Shown piece after piece: positions 8,466-19,501 of a stretch of 47,500 nucleotides of DNA (positions within the stretch are counted from its first letter, which is position 1; every line of letters starts with the position of its first letter). The translations under genes were made by a program, and so were the position numbers. The notes beneath the pieces were generated by a model, which had not been told where the DNA came from, made no database searches, and saw only the letters and a program-made list of their open reading frames with translations. Source of the stretch: Symbiodinium natans (Eukaryota > Sar > Dinophyceae > Suessiales > Symbiodiniaceae); NCBI GenBank assembly GCA_905221605.1, contig CAJNDS010002437.1, positions 35,001 to 82,500 on the forward strand, written 5' to 3'.

Positions 8466-9129
8466 CAGCGACACTGCAGAGTCTTGTGCCCGCACTTGCA
8501 AAGCAATGGTTGCGAGGTAGCATCGCATCCCCTCAGCACCTTCTCTTGAGAGGGTTCCGCCTCGTGGGGAGCAGTCGCTCAAGGCTGTTCAGTAAAGCCT
8601 GCTGCCTTGCTATTTGCGTGCTGCTTGGAGATGCAGATGCGCCGAACGAGCCGATCTTGAGCTAAGCAGAAGGTAAGGCTGGCGGAGATGCCAGACTTTC
8701 CGTTTTCCTCCTCGTGTCTAAGGGCCGAGGGTAATTCTGTGGAGCGGAACAAAGATTCCCAAAGGTGCTCCGCAGTCCGTGTGCGATACATCGCGATCTG
8801 TCGCGGGCAAGAAAACTACTCGCCAAACATCACATAGTGGATAGCTCTCCACGAAGTGCGGCTTTTCATTTTTGGAGGGGGGTGGGCGGGCACCACCCAC
8901 CCTCCACCCACCCCCACCCCCACGCATCCGGCCCCCCACCCACCCCCCACCACCCCCTTCCCCTTCCGCCCCCATCCTCGTAACTTGGTTTCTGAATATT
9001 TCGCCTTCAATAAAAGTACTTGAAATTCATTGAGAAGAGGCAAAATCAATTCAGTAAAGTCTGTAAACTATCAAGTAGATGAATAAAACAAATCCAACAT
9101 ACCAGTTTAGTTGCTTGTATTATTTATTT
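8466..9129. other. No gene recognised; C-rich tract
   Basis: A C-rich tract of CCACCC-like repeats lies at about 8888-8970. The rest is unique sequence, AT-richer near 8990-9125, with no protein domain or RNA gene recognised. Confidence 0.5.
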
Positions 9130-10380
9130 CAGGCCTAGCGGCACGGGCCGGCCCCCGCCCCCCAAAGCACGAAACCTTGAACCTTGGCACTGTCTTCTCT
9201 TTCCCGTGTCTTTGTCCTCTCCTTCTCTCTGTCTCTCTTTCTCCTGCCTTCGCCCCCCCTCCCTCTCCCGCCCCCCCCCGCGCGCGCGCGCGCGCACCCG
9301 CATCAGGAGCATCAGTGGGGTTGGTTTGGGGGCCTTAAAAGCATTCTATGCATGCGTTTTGCCTTCGAAAAACCTTCAGAAAACGCTGTAAACACGTGTT
9401 TTTGGGCTTGGGAAGCCTTTTGGGACCCAGGAAAGGGAGCATCATGAGCATCAGCGGCCTCCCCCAGGCCATCCAAAACCCCCTTAAACACGCCGATTGT
9501 ATGTGCTTGAACGCTTGCGTGCCCACGAAACCCCCAAAAGCAAGACCCCGAATGCCCTTAAGGGCATTCGGGGTCCTGCTGTTCGGGTGTTTTGTAGGCA
9601 CGAAGCCGTTCGAGCGCGTAAAATGAGCGATTTTAGGGGCGTTTTTACGTGGACCCACAAAACACTCGGTATTTACGAGGTTTTCTGCTGTTGGAACACC
9701 CCCCCAAACCGAGCATCATGAGCATCAGCTGGGTCTCTGGGCCGTGGGCCCGGACCCCCCCACGAAGCCCAAGAGAAGCGATGGCTCGATGATGCGCCCG
9801 GACCCCGCGCATCAGCAGCATCAGCAGACCCCCCCCCGGACGTGGGTTTCGATGATGCGCACTTTGGGGGCGGGTCAAGGGCAACAGGGGTGGGGGTCGG
9901 AGGCACGCGTGAAAAACCTCATAAAAACACGGTATTTACGGTGATTTCAGCGTTTTTCAGCGTTTTTTATTGCCTTGGGCCCGCGGGCCAGGGCTGCTGA
10001 TGCTCATGATGCTCGCCTGGTTTTGGGCTTCCGGTACCCCCCCCAAACCTTGAAAAACGTGGTTTCGGCCTGGCGCGCGCCCCATGTGAAAAGCTAGGGC
10101 CGATGATGCGCGCCCGTGAGGGTTTAATGGGGTGCTGCGGGTGTTTTGTGGCCTCGGTTTTTCGTAAAAACCCATGGTTTTTACGAGGTTTTCGTGCTTT
10201 TCGCACCACCGCGTGTTGCGTCCCCTTGGATGCCGTTTTGGAGGCCTCCCGAAGGGCCCCGCGCGAATTTGAAGCAATTTTGGGCGGGGTCGGCGGCTCG
10301 GGCGCTCGCCCCTTAAAGCTCGCGCTTTAGTGCGACGCGGGCTCCGCCCTGGACCACGGGCGGCGCGGGGGCCGGATTTA
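9130..10380. mobile_element. 1.25 kb dispersed repeat, copy A
   Basis: This block recurs nearly identically at 24047-25384 and 25386-26628. It begins AGGCCTAGCGG and ends GGGGCCGGATTTA. An 11-base CCGGCCCCCGC near the left end is the inverse of GCGGGGGCCGG near the right end, so the unit has short terminal-like inverted repeats. It contains a 32-base palindrome, a (CG)n run at about 9280-9296 and many GCATCA / TGATGC motifs. Frames inside it are conserved between copies only because the DNA is; none resembles a known protein. It could be a non-autonomous transposon or a satellite unit. Confidence 0.75.
9544..9575. repeat. Perfect 32-base palindrome
   Basis: Centred on CTTAAG and flanked by GACCCCGAATGCC on one side and its reverse complement on the other. 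The other two repeat copies have the same palindrome, each with one mismatch (24554-24585 and 25805-25836). Confidence 0.9.
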
Positions 10381-10617
10381 AAGGCTGACGCCGCTGCCGC
10401 CGACCCCCAAGATAAGGACGTCCGGGCACCGCCGGGCATCTTCCGGATGATCACCCAAAAAACACACAAGCCTGCTCTTGAGTGGCTCCCATGCATGGAA
10501 AGTAGCCAACATCTGTCGCCTTCCAAAACAACAAATTCGGCTGTTGTTGGTCCTTCTCCTGTGGGGGGGCGGCTATTAAGGGGTAGGGAATTCGGTTGTT
10601 TTTGGTTGGGCGGCTAG
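10381..10617. other. Spacer, no gene recognised
   Basis: The first 30 bases still resemble the right flank of repeat copy C. The remainder is unique and shows no domain. Confidence 0.5.
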
Positions 10618-10862
10618 GCAGGGGGGTAGGGGGGCGGGGGTAGGGGGGGGGAGTGGGGGGGGGGGGTTAGGGGGGGGGTGGGGGGGTCGGGTTAGGGGGG
10701 GGGGGGGAAGGGGGGGAAAGCTTGTTGGCTCCTGCCCCCCCCCTTCCCCTTCCCCCCCCCCCCCCCTTCCCCCCCTTCCCCCCCCAACCCCAACCCCCCC
10801 CCCCCCCCTACCCCCCACAAGAAAAGGGCAGGGGGGGGGGGGGGGTAGGGGGTTCGGGGGGG
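10618..10862. repeat. Long G-run / C-run / G-run block
   Basis: Runs of G broken by TA or TT at 10618-10720 are followed by runs of C broken by TT at about 10734-10817 and by G runs again to 10862. The strand asymmetry reverses twice, so the block can fold back on itself or form G-quadruplexes. The long proline- or glycine-rich open frames across it are compositional artefacts. Confidence 0.85.
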
Positions 10863-12992
10863 AAAGGTGCCAACAAAAAACGCGCAGTTCCAGAAAAAAG
10901 GGCAAAAAACGCGAGTGCAGGGAAGGGGCAGGCCGCGCAGTGCCGTGGGGAGAGGTAACTGCGGGTCCAGGGAGAAAAGTACGAGTCCAGCTTCTTGACG
11001 CCGACAAAGGGGGTCATTCTCAATTAACAATAGTGCGTCGGGGGGCGGGGGCGGGGGGGTGGTTGGTAAAAGAACATTTGTACGCATGCGAAACTACCCA
11101 AGAGCTGGACATGCAGGAAACATTGCAGTTTGCAGCCTTTAAAGTGCTGGAAACGCAGCAATCTCCAGTGTTGCAGCCCCTAGACCGCCAAGGCAAGCCC
11201 TTCTGGACCTGCTCAATGCCCTCGCATCCTGCAATGTTTAACTAACAGCCAAGGACCAGCAAGGGATTTCGAGGTCTTTGAGGCTGGCTAATGCGCATAA
11301 ATCGTGTGCGTGACTTGCAGTTGTGTGACGCTTTCTACATCACCCAGGAGCTGGACATGCAGAAAGCGCTGCAAGTTTACAGTCGCAGCCCGAAGTCAAA
11401 CTTCAAACCATTCCTTGGGAACAAGACGAAGCCGTAACAAACAGCGCCCTCCTGCGTCTTGGTGTTGCTGCCATTGTCGGGCCTCCCGAGCCACTTGCTC
11501 CTTCTGGCTGGCATACCCAGACCCGCACAGCGGAAGCTCGTGGGATATGATTTCCTTTCGACGGTGGTCTCGGTCGCCGGGTTTGGTTCTCGGCATACGC
11601 ACATGCACCTCAGCTCCACTGTGTGGAGGAATGTTTTAGTATGTCTTAGTGTATGTTTTGGCAACACGTTTGCAGCAGCGTCTACTTGCGGAAACCACTG
11701 ATCGTTGTGACTTCTTACAATGCCACTCACCAAGAAATGTCATTTTGTTTACCTGTTTTGCACAGTTCGCAGCATCTACTTGAGAAAACCAAGTTTTGTT
11801 ACGACCCGCGCAACGTCCTAACCATGCGTCTAGTTGTGGGATGTTCGGTCTCGGGCGGTCAATGTTTCAAGCCCGTGAGCAGTCGAGGGGCGCCGGGCCA
11901 GAGCTAGGAAAAAGAGGAGAGCGGAAAGAAAGAACTCTGCCGTGGAAATCCCCAACTGTGCAACGCTAGTTTTCTTTAGCTTTTTCCTTCCCACCCTGGA
12001 GGAGGAGACGTTTTCGTTTAAAGATGCTCAAAGGCTTCGCTCAAGATTCTGCAAGCCCATGACTTCGTTGTTGCTCCCTGCGCGGCTATGCGGCTCAATT
12101 GGGGCACGCGCCAGAGCCTTCTGGTTGTCCAGAGTTCGTTATCCGCAGCGGTGTTTTGGTTGCGTCGTTCAAAAAGCTCTGCTCCAGCCAGCGATGCTGA
12201 CATTGCGAGGCGGCCTGTAATAACACCGATACGACTCACACGAGCCTCCAGAGTGCACGTGAGGGCATTCAGTGTCGGAGTTTCCTCGCCAGGATGGGGC
12301 CGCCACCGCGTGCTCTCCTCGAAGGGCGTACTGTACTGGGCTTGGTTAGCAACATTTAGCAACAGATCATGCTGGTGATCATATCATGCTGGTGATGGTG
12401 CACTTTCCAGGGTCATGTTTTGAGGATGGTCTGCTGGTTGCTGCTGTCCTGGAAATGGACGCTGGTGGCAGGCTCTGCACTTGAATCTTGCTCGGCTTCC
12501 TCCCTGTTTTCATAGATTATGCTTATGCTTAAACTCCTGAAAATGCCTCCTCTCAGGGGATGGATCGCAGATTCGCCCGGAATGGCCGAAGGCGGAGCCC
12601 AGGCACCGCGCTTGCCTTGGGGGCATCTTGTGAGCAGCTCAGGATGCGGAAGATGCGGAAGCCAAGCTGGGCACGAAGATCCATGCCAACTTAGATCCGG
12701 CCGCGGGCCCAGACGTAGCACACGCGCTTCACAGCCGATGTTGAGCCGAGCCCCCCAAAGGACGCTCGAAGAGCATCTGAAGTGCCTGCGCAGGAGCCCG
12801 ATACTTTAACGGGGAGTGAGAGGCTTTGAGGGCCGGTATGGTCCTGTAAGTCCTGTAAGTCCTGTGTGTTGCGCACGGTCCAGGAGCTGTCTTGGAGTGT
12901 GACCTCCGGGTCCGGCCCCCGTGTACAAAACCGAGCAGCGAAGCGCCACATGCAGCCCCTGTGTTGAAGCGCTTGCTCTCTCCACGAGCCAG
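10863..12992. other. 2.1 kb with no recognised gene, upstream of the CUB exon
   Basis: Mixed-composition sequence. A 25-base near-direct repeat containing GAGCTGGACATGCAG occurs near 11100 and near 11349. Several plus-strand frames of 60-110 codons exist, but none has a signal-peptide or domain signature that I can defend. The 5' exons and promoter of the CUB/MAM gene may lie here unseen. Confidence 0.4.
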
Positions 12993-13221
12993 GTCTTGCA
13001 CCTTGCAGAGTGATGGGTGCATCAGCAGTTCGGGCTACCCGAACTCCTATCCGAACAACGACTTCTGCAATATCCAAGTGAGCACGGGCAATCGGAAGTC
13101 TCTCCAAGTTTTGGCTTTCAACGTGGAGGCTTATCATGACAGGCTTGTGGTCGATGGCTTCCACATTGTCGAGAGTGTCTTTGACGACATTGTGCCGCAA
13201 GACTCCCTGCAATGGACCTCG
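12993..13221 (+). CDS. CUB-domain exon of the giant MAM receptor-like gene
   Basis: The frame carries the N-terminal half of a CUB domain: C-T-L-Q-S-D-G-C-I-S-S-S-G-Y-P-N-S-Y-P at the start, then a conserved Y-H-D-R-L-V-V-D-G. It ends at L-Q-W-T-S before GTTCCT, a GT donor. The domain is completed by D-G-S-V-T-A-S-G-W-K-I-C-L at 13360 once the 138-base intron 13222-13359 is removed. That intron has no in-frame stop and a length divisible by three, so an unspliced reading stays open but breaks the domain. The exon start is placed at the acceptor CCAG before 12993; it could be further upstream. CUB domains are extracellular, which fits the MAM, SRCR and Kelch domains that follow. Confidence 0.75.
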
Positions 13222-13359
13222 GTTCCTCGGCTGCCTTCTTCTAGCATGTCGTTATGTAATGTCATCTTCTGTGTCACTTCCTTGAGCAAGTGCTGGAACC
13301 GACGTGAGATGCACAAACCTTGCTGCGTAGCCACGTCGGGCGTAGATGGCCAAGCTCAG

Positions 13360-13926
13360 GATGGAAGCGTCACGGCTTCTGGCTGGAAAATCTGTTTGGT
13401 CGTGACAATTCTTAGCATGTCATGTGATTTCGAATCCACTCTTTGTTCCTGGCTAGCATCAAACACTCCCGGTTCGATGACATCAGCGTGGACGCGTGTC
13501 AACGGCGCAGACACCAACATAGATGGTTCTGGTTGGTACCTGCGCGCCGCAAGCAACAGCTCGCAGGACGTGGTCCTGGAGAGCGTCCCTGACATGGTCA
13601 TCACTGACAAGCTCGTGGCCTTCTCCTTCGGCTTCCAGATCAGTGGGTCGGAGGCGACGACGCTGCAGCTGGATTGCCAAGCCTCAGAGAACAGTAGCTG
13701 GCTGAGTCTGTGGACCCAGCATGCCAGCCAGATCTCCTCCTCGTGGCAGGACGCGATCGTGGTTGTTCCTGCCGGGACCGCTCGCCTGCGGCTGTTGGCG
13801 CGGCTCGCAGAACCAAGTGATATGGTTGGTCTGGACTCGGTGCAGACGTTGGTCGTCGTCCCAAGCGCGGAGAATGCAAGTTGCAACTTCGACGAGGATG
13901 CATGCGGCTGGATTTGTGGCGGCCAG
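13360..13926 (+). CDS. End of CUB, then MAM domain a1 and start of b1
   Basis: After the CUB end (G-W-K-I-C-L), a MAM domain begins with S-C-D-F-E-S-T-L-C-S-W. It continues through G-W-Y-L-R-A, V-V-L-E-S-V-P and S-S-W-Q-D-A-I-V-V-V to a hydrophobic end. A second MAM domain starts at A-S-C-N-F-D-E-D-A-C-G-W and is cut at G-G-Q by a GC donor (CAG|GCTTCT). N-S-S and N-A-S sequons suggest a secreted or surface glycoprotein. MAM domains usually mediate adhesion between receptors; the partner is unknown. Confidence 0.8.
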
Positions 13927-14009
13927 GCTTCTCACATCTTCTCATGGTGTCAAGGGGAGTCGGGTCCGTCGGGTCAAGATAGAGGCTTCCTCCCCTTCCC
14001 CCGTGCCAG

Positions 14010-14117
14010 GCGTGGAAGCGCAATACTGGGGAGACGCCGAGTTGGGGGACTGGGCCAAGATACGCGGCCGAAGGCAGCCACTACATCTACCTAGAGTCGA
14101 CAGGCCGAGAGCATCAG
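14010..14117 (+). CDS. MAM b1 middle exon, 108 bases
   Basis: Reads A-W-K-R-N-T-G-E-T-P-S-W-G-T-G-P, then G-S-H-Y-I-Y-L-E-S. These are the classic MAM signatures that are out of frame if the genomic sequence is read straight through. Flanking introns are 13927-14009 (83 bases) and 14118-14272 (155 bases), both GC-AG. The second is about 125 bases shorter than its counterparts in later units, through an internal deletion. Confidence 0.8.
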
Positions 14118-14272
14118 GCCGGGATTTGTTTGACTTGACAACAGGTGACATGTGCTCACAAGCAGAGCCTGATTGTCAACTTTTGTGAACCACAATTCGT
14201 GCACTGAGCACGTTTTCTTGTGCTCGATGAAAGCACGGATATGCAAAGATGCAAAAGTGCTAAAGTTGGCAG

Positions 14273-15088
14273 GCGTTCACCTTGACCAGTCCCTTGTTCA
14301 GCACGCGCGCGTCCAGAATTCTCATGAGCTTTGCCTACCACCTTTACAGCCATGAGTCTATGGGAGACCTGGAGCTTCAATATTTTGATGGGGCCGGCTG
14401 GATGGGATACTGGAGCGTGTCCGGAAGTCAAGGCGATGAGTGGTATCTCGCACAGGTCCTCCTGCCTCCCGAAGTGGTAGCCGTGCGCTTCCTTGGCACG
14501 ACGCGGGGCGGCCAGAGCGACATGGCTATCGACGACATCAACTTGGGTTCGTTCAACGTCTCAATTGTCGACCTGTCATGCAACTTTGAAACTGACTTTT
14601 GCTGGTGGCCCTTAGCGAGCTCTTCCATAGGGTCGGCTTGGGAACGCGTCGCAGGCTCAAGTAGCTCTGCCCTGCCTGCAGCCCATGCTGGAGACTGGTA
14701 CTTGCGAGCCGCAAGCAACAGCTCGCAGGACGTGGTCCTGGAGAGCGTCCCTGACATGGTCATCACTGACAAGCTCGTGGCCTTCTCCTTCGGCTTCCAG
14801 ATCAGTGGGTCGGAGGCGACGACGCTGCAGCTGGATTGCCAAGCCTCAGAGAACAGTAGCTGGCTGAGTCTGTGGACCCAGTATGGCAGCCAGAGCTCCT
14901 CCTCGTGGCAGGAGGCGATCGTCGTGGTTCCTATCGGGACTGCTCGTCTGCGGCTGTTGGCGCGGCTCGCAGAACCAAGTGATATGGTTGGTCTGGACTC
15001 GGTGCAGACGTTGGTCGTCGTCCCAAGCGCGGAGAATGCAAGTTGCAACTTCGACGAGGATGCATGCGGCTGGATTTCTGGCGGCCAG
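14273..15088 (+). CDS. MAM b1 end + a2 + b2 start (tandem unit 2)
   Basis: Phase-0 exon starting A-F-T-L-T-S-P-L-F after GGCAG. It finishes MAM b1 with W-Y-L-A-Q-V-L-L-P-P-E and M-A-I-D-D-I-N-L. MAM a2 follows (S-C-N-F-E-T-D-F-C-W-W to L-V-V-V-P), then the first 15 residues of b2. Length 816 bases, no stop. The a-type domain is almost identical in DNA to those of the other units, evidence of recent tandem duplication or gene conversion. Confidence 0.82.
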
Positions 15089-15171
15089 GCTTCTCACATC
15101 TTCTCATGGTGTCAAGGGGAGTCGGGTCCGTCGGGTCAAGATAGAGGCTTCCTCCCCTTCCCCCGTGCCAG

Positions 15172-15279
15172 GCGTGGAAGCGCAATACTGGGGAGACGCC
15201 GAGTTGGGGGACTGGGCCAACAAACGCGGCCGAAGGCAGCCACTACATCTACCTAGAGTCGACAGGCCGAGAGCATCAG
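15172..15279 (+). CDS. MAM b2 middle exon, 108 bases
   Basis: Same W-K-R-N-T-G...T-P-S-W-G-T-G-P...H-Y-I-Y-L-E-S content as unit 1, between an 83-base GC-AG intron (15089-15171) and a 280-base GC-AG intron (15280-15559). Confidence 0.8.
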
Positions 15280-15559
15280 GCCGGGATTTGTTTGACTTGA
15301 CAACAGGTGACATGTGCTCATAGCTGGGCCAGTGTGTTTAAGCATGTTCAAGCCTTAAGCAGAGCCTGACGGACGTCAAACTTTAATTGATTCTCGCAGT
15401 TGATTGACGCAGCAGCGGTGATTAGACAGCTTTGGGGGCCTTTGCCAGCTTGAGGTTGTTTGTGAACTTCTGTGAACCACAATTCGTGTACTGAGCACGT
15501 TTTCTTGTGCTCGATGAAAGCACGGAGATGCGTAGATGCAAAAGTGCTAAAGTTGACAG

Positions 15560-16399
15560 GCGTTCACCTTGACCAGTCCCTTGTTCAGCACGCGCGCGTC
15601 CAGAATTCTCATGAGCTTTGCCTACCACCTTTACGAAAACAACGATTATGGCTATGGTCTTTGGGATGACATGGGTGACCTGGAGCTTCAATATTTTGAT
15701 GGGGCCGGCTGGATGGGATACTGGAGCGTGTCCGGAAGTCAAGGCGATGCGTGGTATCTCGCACAGGTCCTCCTGCCTCCCGAAGTGGTAGCCGTGCGCT
15801 TCCTTGGCACGACGCGGGGCGGCCAGAGCGACATGGCTATCGACGACATCAACTTGGGTTCGTTCAACGTCTCAATTGTCGACCTGTCATGCAACTTTGA
15901 AACTGACTTTTGCTGGTGGCCCTTAGCGAGCTCTTCCATAGGGTCGGCTTGGGAACGCGTCGCAGGCTCAAGTAGCTCTGCCCTGCCTGCAGCCCATGCT
16001 GGAGACTGGTACTTGCGAGCCGCAAGCAACAGCTCGCAGGACGTGGTCCTGGAGAGCGTCCCTGACATGGTCATCACTGACAAGCTCGTGGCCTTCTCCT
16101 TCGGCTTCCAGATCAGTGGGTCGGAGGCGACGACGCTGCAGCTGGATTGCCAAGCCTCAGAGAACAGTAGCTGGCTGAGTCTGTGGACCCAGTATGGCAG
16201 CCAGAGCTCCTCCTCGTGGCAGGAGGCGATCGTCGTGGTTCCTATCGGGACTGCTCGTCTGCGGCTGTTGGCGCGGCTCGCAGAACCAAGTGATATGGTT
16301 GGTCTGGACTCGGTGCAGACGTTGGTCGTCGTCCCAAGCGCGGAGAATGCAAGTTGCAACTTCGACGAGGATGCATGCGGCTGGATTTCTGGCGGCCAG
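15560..16399 (+). CDS. MAM b2 end + a3 + b3 start (tandem unit 3)
   Basis: Exon of 840 bases with the same layout as unit 2. It carries an eight-residue insertion (E-N-N-D-Y-G-Y-G) in the loop after F-A-Y-H-L-Y, where unit 2 has S-H-E-S. This loop varies between units while the rest is nearly constant. Confidence 0.82.
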
Positions 16400-16482
16400 G
16401 CTTCTCACATCTTCGCATGGTGTCAAAGGGAGTCGGGTCCGTCGGGTCAAGATAGAGGCTTCCTCCCCTTCCCCCGTGCCAG

Positions 16483-16593
16483 GCGTGGAAGCGCAATGCT
16501 GGGCGGACGCCGAGTAGGGGGACTGGGCCAACAAACGCGGCCGAAGGCATCCACTACATCTACCTAGAGTCCTCTGGTCGAGCTCAGCCTCAG
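16483..16593 (+). CDS. MAM b3 middle exon, 111 bases
   Basis: One codon longer than units 1, 2 and 5, near its 3' end (G-R-A-Q-P-Q). Still in frame. Flanked by GC-AG introns 16400-16482 and 16594-16873. Confidence 0.8.
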
Positions 16594-16873
16594 GCCGGGA
16601 TTTGTATGGCCTGACAACAGGTGACATGTGCTCATAGCTGGGCCAGTGTGTTTAAGCATGTTCAAGCCTTAAGCAGAGCCTGACGGATGTCAAATTTTAA
16701 TTGATTCTCGCAGTTGATTGACGCAGCAGCGGTAATTAGACAGCTTTGGGGGCCTTTGCCAGCTTGAGGTTGTTTGTGAACTTCTGTGAACCACAATTCG
16801 TGTACTGAGCACGTTTTCTTGTGCTCGATGAAAGCACGGAGATGCGTAGATGCAAAAGTGCTAAAGTTGACAG

Positions 16874-17719
16874 GCGTTCACCTTGACCAGTCCCTTGTTC
16901 AGCACGCGCGCGTCCAGAATTCTCATGAGCTTTGCCTACCACCTTTACGAAAACAACGATTATGGCTATGGTCTTTGGGATGACATGGGTGACCTGGAGC
17001 TTCAATATTTTGATGGGGCCGGCTGGATGGGATTTTGGAGCGTGTCCGGAAGTCAAGGCGATGAGTGGTATCTCGCACAGGTCCTCCTGCCTCCCGAAGT
17101 GGTAGCCGTGCGCTTCCTTGGCACGACAGCGGTCGGCCGGAGCGACATGGCTATCGACGACATCAACTTGGGTTCGTTCAACGTCTCAATTGTCGACCTG
17201 TCATGCAACTTTGAAACTGGCTTTTGCTTGTGGTCCTTAGCGAGCTCTTCCATATCCGTAGGGTCGGCTTGGGAACGCGTCGCAGGCTCAAGTACCTCTG
17301 CCCTGCCTGCAGCCCATGCTGGAGACTGGTACTTGCGAGCCGCAAGCAACAGCTCGCAGGACGTGGTCCTGGAGAGCGTCCCTGACATGGTCATCACTGA
17401 CAAGCTCGTGGCCTTCTCCTTCGGCTTCCAGATCAGTGGGTCGGAGGCGACGACGCTGCAGCTGGATTGCCAAGCCTCAGAGAACAGTAGCTGGCTGAGT
17501 CTGTGGACCCAGTATGGCAGCCAGAGCTCCTCCTCGTGGCAGGAGGCGATCGTCGTGGTTCCTGTCGGGACTGCTCGTCTGCGGCTGTTGGCGCGGCTCG
17601 CAGAACCAAGTGATATGGTTGGTCTGGACTCGGTGCAGACGTTGGTCGTCGTCCCAAGCGCGGAGAATGCAAGTTGCAACTTCGACGAGGATGCATGCGG
17701 CTGGATTTCTGGCGGCCAG
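16874..17719 (+). CDS. MAM b3 end + a4 + b4 start (tandem unit 4)
   Basis: Exon of 846 bases. MAM b3 ends G-R-S-D-M-A-I-D-D-I-N-L. MAM a4 starts S-C-N-F-E-T-G-F-C-L-W-S with two extra residues (S-V) before the G-S-A-W-E-R-V motif, shared only with unit 5. Confidence 0.82.
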
Positions 17720-17802
17720 GCTTCTCACATCTTCGCATGGTGTCAAGGGGAGTCGGGTCCGTCGGGTCAAGATAGAGGCTTCCTCCCCTTCCCCCGTGCC
17801 AG

Positions 17803-17922
17803 GCGTGGAAGCGCAATGCTAGGCGGACGCCGAGTTGGGGGACTGGGCTACTGACTGGGCCACCAAACGCGGCCGAAGGCAACCACTACATCTACCTAGA
17901 GTCCTTTGGTCGAGAGCCTCAG
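17803..17922 (+). CDS. MAM b4 middle exon with in-frame 12-base insertion
   Basis: Reads T-P-S-W-G-T-G, then L-L-T-G-P-P-N, where other units have G-P followed by two residues. A 12-base tandem-like duplication (ACTGGGCT) adds four codons and keeps the frame. In the other reading frame the same duplication creates a stop. That selection pattern supports the spliced frame. Confidence 0.78.
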
Positions 17923-18202
17923 GCCGGGATTTGTATGGCCTGACAACAGGTGACATGTGCTCATAGCTGGGCCAGTGTGTTTAAGCATGTTCAAGCCTTA
18001 AGCAGAGCCTGACGGACGTCAAATTTTTATTGATTCTCGCAGTTGATTGACGCAGCAGCGGTGATTAGACAGCTTTGGGGGCCTTTGTCAGCTTGAGGCT
18101 GTTTGTGAACTTCTGTGAACCACAATTCGTGTACTGAGCACGTTTTCTTGTGCTCGATGAAAGCACGGAGATGCGTAGATGCAAAAGTGCTAAAGTTGAC
18201 AG

Positions 18203-19030
18203 GCGTTCACCTTGACCAGTCCCTTGTTCAGCACGCGCTCGTCCAGAATTCTCATGAGCTTTGCCTACCACCTTTACAGTGAACGCCGTGAGTCTATGGG
18301 AGACCTGGAGCTTCAATATTTTGATGGGGCCGGCTGGATGGGATTTTGGAGCGTGTCCGGAAGTCAAGGCGATGAGTGGTATCTCGCACAGGTCCTCCTG
18401 CCTCCCGAAGTGGTAGCCGTGCGCTTCCTTGGCACAACACGGGTCGACCGGAGCGACATGGCTATCGACGACATCAACTTGGGTTCGTTCAACGTCTCAA
18501 TTGTCGACCTGTCATGCAACTTTGAAACTGGCTTTTGCTTGTGGTCCTTAGCGAGCTCTTCCATATCCGTAGGGTCGGCTTGGGAACGCGTCGCAGGCTC
18601 AAGTACCTCTGCCCTGCCTGCAGCCCATGCTGGAGACTGGTACTTGCGAGCCGCAAGCAACAGCTCGCAGGACGTGGTCCTGGAGAGCGTCCCTGACATG
18701 GTCATCACTGACAAGCTCGTGGCCCTCTCCTTCGGCTTCCAGATCAGTGGGTCGGAGGCGACGACGCTGCAGCTGGATTGCCAAGCCTCAGAGAACAGTA
18801 GCTGGCTGAGTCTGTGGACCCAGTATGGCAGCCAGAGCTCCTCCTCGTGGCAGGAGGCGATCGTCGTGGTTCCTATCGGGACTGCTCGTCTGCGGCTGTT
18901 GGCGCGGCTCGCAGAACCAAGTGATATGGTTGGTCTGGACTCGGTGCAGACGTTGGTCGTCGTCCCAAGCGCGGAGAATGCAAGTTGCAACTTCGACGAG
19001 GATGCATGCGGCTGGATTTCTGGCGGCCAG
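18203..19030 (+). CDS. MAM b4 end + a5 + b5 start (tandem unit 5)
   Basis: Exon of 828 bases. The variable loop after F-A-Y-H-L-Y is S-E-R-R-E-S. The a5 domain has F-to-L near V-A-L-S-F-G-F. Otherwise it matches the other units. Confidence 0.82.
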
Positions 19031-19113
19031 GCTTCTCACATCTTCTCATGGTGTCAAGGGGAGTCGGGTCCGTCGGGTCAAGATAGAGGCTTCCTCCCCT
19101 TCCCCCGTGCCAG

Positions 19114-19221
19114 GCGTGGAAGCGCAATACTGGGCAGACGCCGAGTTGGGGGACTGGGCAAACAAACGCGGCCGAAGGCATCCACTACATCTACCTAGAG
19201 TCCTCTGGTCGAGAGCCTCAG
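19114..19221 (+). CDS. MAM b5 middle exon, 108 bases
   Basis: Same MAM signatures as the other middle exons. Introns 19031-19113 and 19222-19501 are GC-AG, 83 and 280 bases, and nearly identical to those of units 2-4. Confidence 0.8.
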
Positions 19222-19501
19222 GCCGGGATTTGTATGGCCTGACAACACGTGACATGTGCTCATAGCTGGGCCAGTGTGTTTAAGCATGTTCAAGCCTTAA
19301 GCAGAGCCTGACGGACGTCAAACTTTAATTGATTCTCGCAGTTGATTGACGCAGCAGCGGTGATTAGACAGCTTTGGGGGCCTTTGCCAGCTTGAGGTTG
19401 TTTGTGAACTTCTGTGAACCACAATTCGTGTACTGAGCACGTTTTCTTGTGCTCGATGAAAGCACGGAGATGCGTAGATGCAAAAGTGCTAAAGTTGACA
19501 G

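Noticed and set aside
1-8500. Possibility that the window starts at a chromosome end because of the TTTAGGG arrays
   Set aside because: Arrays are short, change orientation and are separated by unique, partly exonic sequence; the first bases of the window are not telomeric.
8575-8590. GCTCAAGG, compared with the 3' end of the dinoflagellate spliced leader
   Set aside because: Only a few bases match; the full leader sequence is absent.
9957-10526. 189-codon minus-strand frame in the 1.25 kb repeat, also present in copies B and C
   Set aside because: The frame is shared because the DNA is shared; its length differs between copies and it has no recognisable domain or codon-level constraint.
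12088-12809. Two plus-strand frames of about 96 codons upstream of the CUB exon, considered as a signal-peptide exon
   Set aside because: Neither has a convincing signal sequence, domain or splice connection to the CUB exon.
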